A stretch of DNA of 64,000 nt from Panopea generosa (Eukaryota; Mollusca; Bivalvia; Adapedonta; Hiatellidae): NCBI GenBank assembly GCA_029582155.1, contig CM055911.1:52327419-52391418 (forward strand). Reading direction: 5' to 3'. Under the pieces are notes generated by a model. The model was not told where the DNA came from. It did no database searches and saw only the letters and a program-made list of their open reading frames with translations. Positions 63,202 through 64,000 of the stretch are shown here, one piece after another; the first letter of the stretch is position 1; each line of letters begins with the position of its first letter. A program made the translations under genes and the position numbers.

Positions 63202-64000
63202 GTAGGATCTTCTGTCTTGTGTGCATCTGTAATTATCTATAATCAATAAAAAAATATATAGATTTATGAATTTTGTGGTTCAATGCGAGCTGGATATGCA
63301 AATTATTTATGCAAATTAGTTATATAAAGGCTCATATTTTTTAATACACTAAATAATTTTTGAAATTTTCAGTATTTGATACAAAAAGAATATTTGAGAT
63401 TTTTAGTGTTATTTTTAATTAAGACATTTTATTTTTACAAAAAAGTAGTCTGGCTAAATTTATTTTTATGTGTCCCTGCGTAGTATAATTAAATTTTTCG
63501 CAAAGTTATTTTATAATTATTACATTCAAAGATTTTATTACATTCAAAGCAGTGCTCTGGATAAGCTTTTCTTCCAATGAGTATTTAACTCCTTAGATAT
63601 GTATGCAATGCTTATTTTAAAAATGTTCAGGGTAAAAACATTTTATCAAATTGCTATATGAAATAAGCCTATCAACACTGATATTGTCAGAATCTAATGC
63701 TTGTTTTACCACTTACTTTAAATTTCAATGTTTTACTCAGAAATATCAATGCTCAAATACCCCCAAGTAGTGCTTATTATCTGAAGCACTGATCAAGAGT
63801 TGAACATGTTTATATACTGCTACGTCTTGCATAACAAATTGAGAGTACCACAATACTTTAGATTGAGCCATGTTGTTATCAAAGGGAAATGTATAAATGG
63901 TGCACATGACTGATGACAGTAGTGCTGTTTGTTTTTATCTATTCTCACATGTGATTGGATGATTTAGATTAGCTAAAATATATGTAATGTACATGTAACT
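63202..64000. other. Start of Trio intron 15
   Basis: AT-rich intron with no recognised repeat. The next coding exon, which must begin with one base completing the Arg codon, is not in the window. Confidence 0.6.

Noticed and set aside
1-64000. Autonomous transposon, LINE or virus-derived coding region
   Set aside because: No reverse transcriptase, transposase, integrase or capsid-like frame was recognised; all mobile elements seen are short non-autonomous ones.

Overview
The window is eukaryotic, AT-rich, intron-rich nuclear DNA. It carries the 5' part of one recognisable host gene on the + strand: an ortholog of TRIO/KALRN (Drosophila trio, C. elegans unc-73), the large Sec14-spectrin-RhoGEF scaffold. 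Fifteen coding exons between 5894 and 63201 join with GT-AG introns and consistent phases into one open frame of 2135 nt (711 codons plus two bases). They encode a short unique N-terminus, the Sec14/CRAL-TRIO domain and about four to five spectrin repeats. The gene runs off the right edge, so the remaining spectrin repeats and any DH-PH, SH3, Ig or kinase modules lie outside. The protein is close to vertebrate TRIO/Kalirin throughout. The repeat content (several tRNA-headed SINE families, many short fold-back DNA elements, long minisatellites) suggests a mollusc, most likely a bivalve. That is inference from general familiarity and was not checked by search.

Layout. 1-5893 is upstream sequence: a SINE with clean target-site duplications (TSDs), a 1.2 kb minisatellite of 21-23 bp units ending in an inverted unit (2834-4070), and a 5' leader with four short upstream ORFs. 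5894-5960 is coding exon 1. Intron 1 (23.6 kb) is a graveyard of SINEs and MITEs. 29543-47379 holds exons 2-11. Intron 2 has about 17 copies of a 50 bp unit built from the 3' end of exon 2 plus its splice donor. Intron 6 has a 3 kb minisatellite of 40 bp units. Introns 5 and 7 have SINEs abutting the exon 6 acceptor and the exon 7 donor. 54161-63201 holds exons 12-15, with a minisatellite of 27 bp palindrome-rich units in intron 14.

Repeats. Families are named here for this window only. SINE-A: tRNA-like head, about 280-300 bp, (CAAT)n tail, about 22 copies. SINE-B: tRNA-Gly/Ala-like head, about 310 bp. SINE-C: tRNA-Leu/Ser-like head, about 230 bp. SINE-D and SINE-E: shorter. MITE-E: 15 bp terminal inverted repeats (TIRs). 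MITE-F: about 35 bp TIRs starting TTAGGCCATAATAAATTAAT. MITE-G: TIRs CAGTCAAACCTG. There is also a piggyBac-like MITE with TTAA target duplications, and several single fold-back elements. Nested insertions and target duplications give a relative order for some of them.

No second protein-coding gene, true tRNA or rRNA gene, retroelement with an intact coding region, or CRISPR array was found. The remaining short open frames are chance frames or readings of tandem repeats. The most notable features are the splice-donor-duplicating array in intron 2 and the SINEs sitting directly on splice sites.
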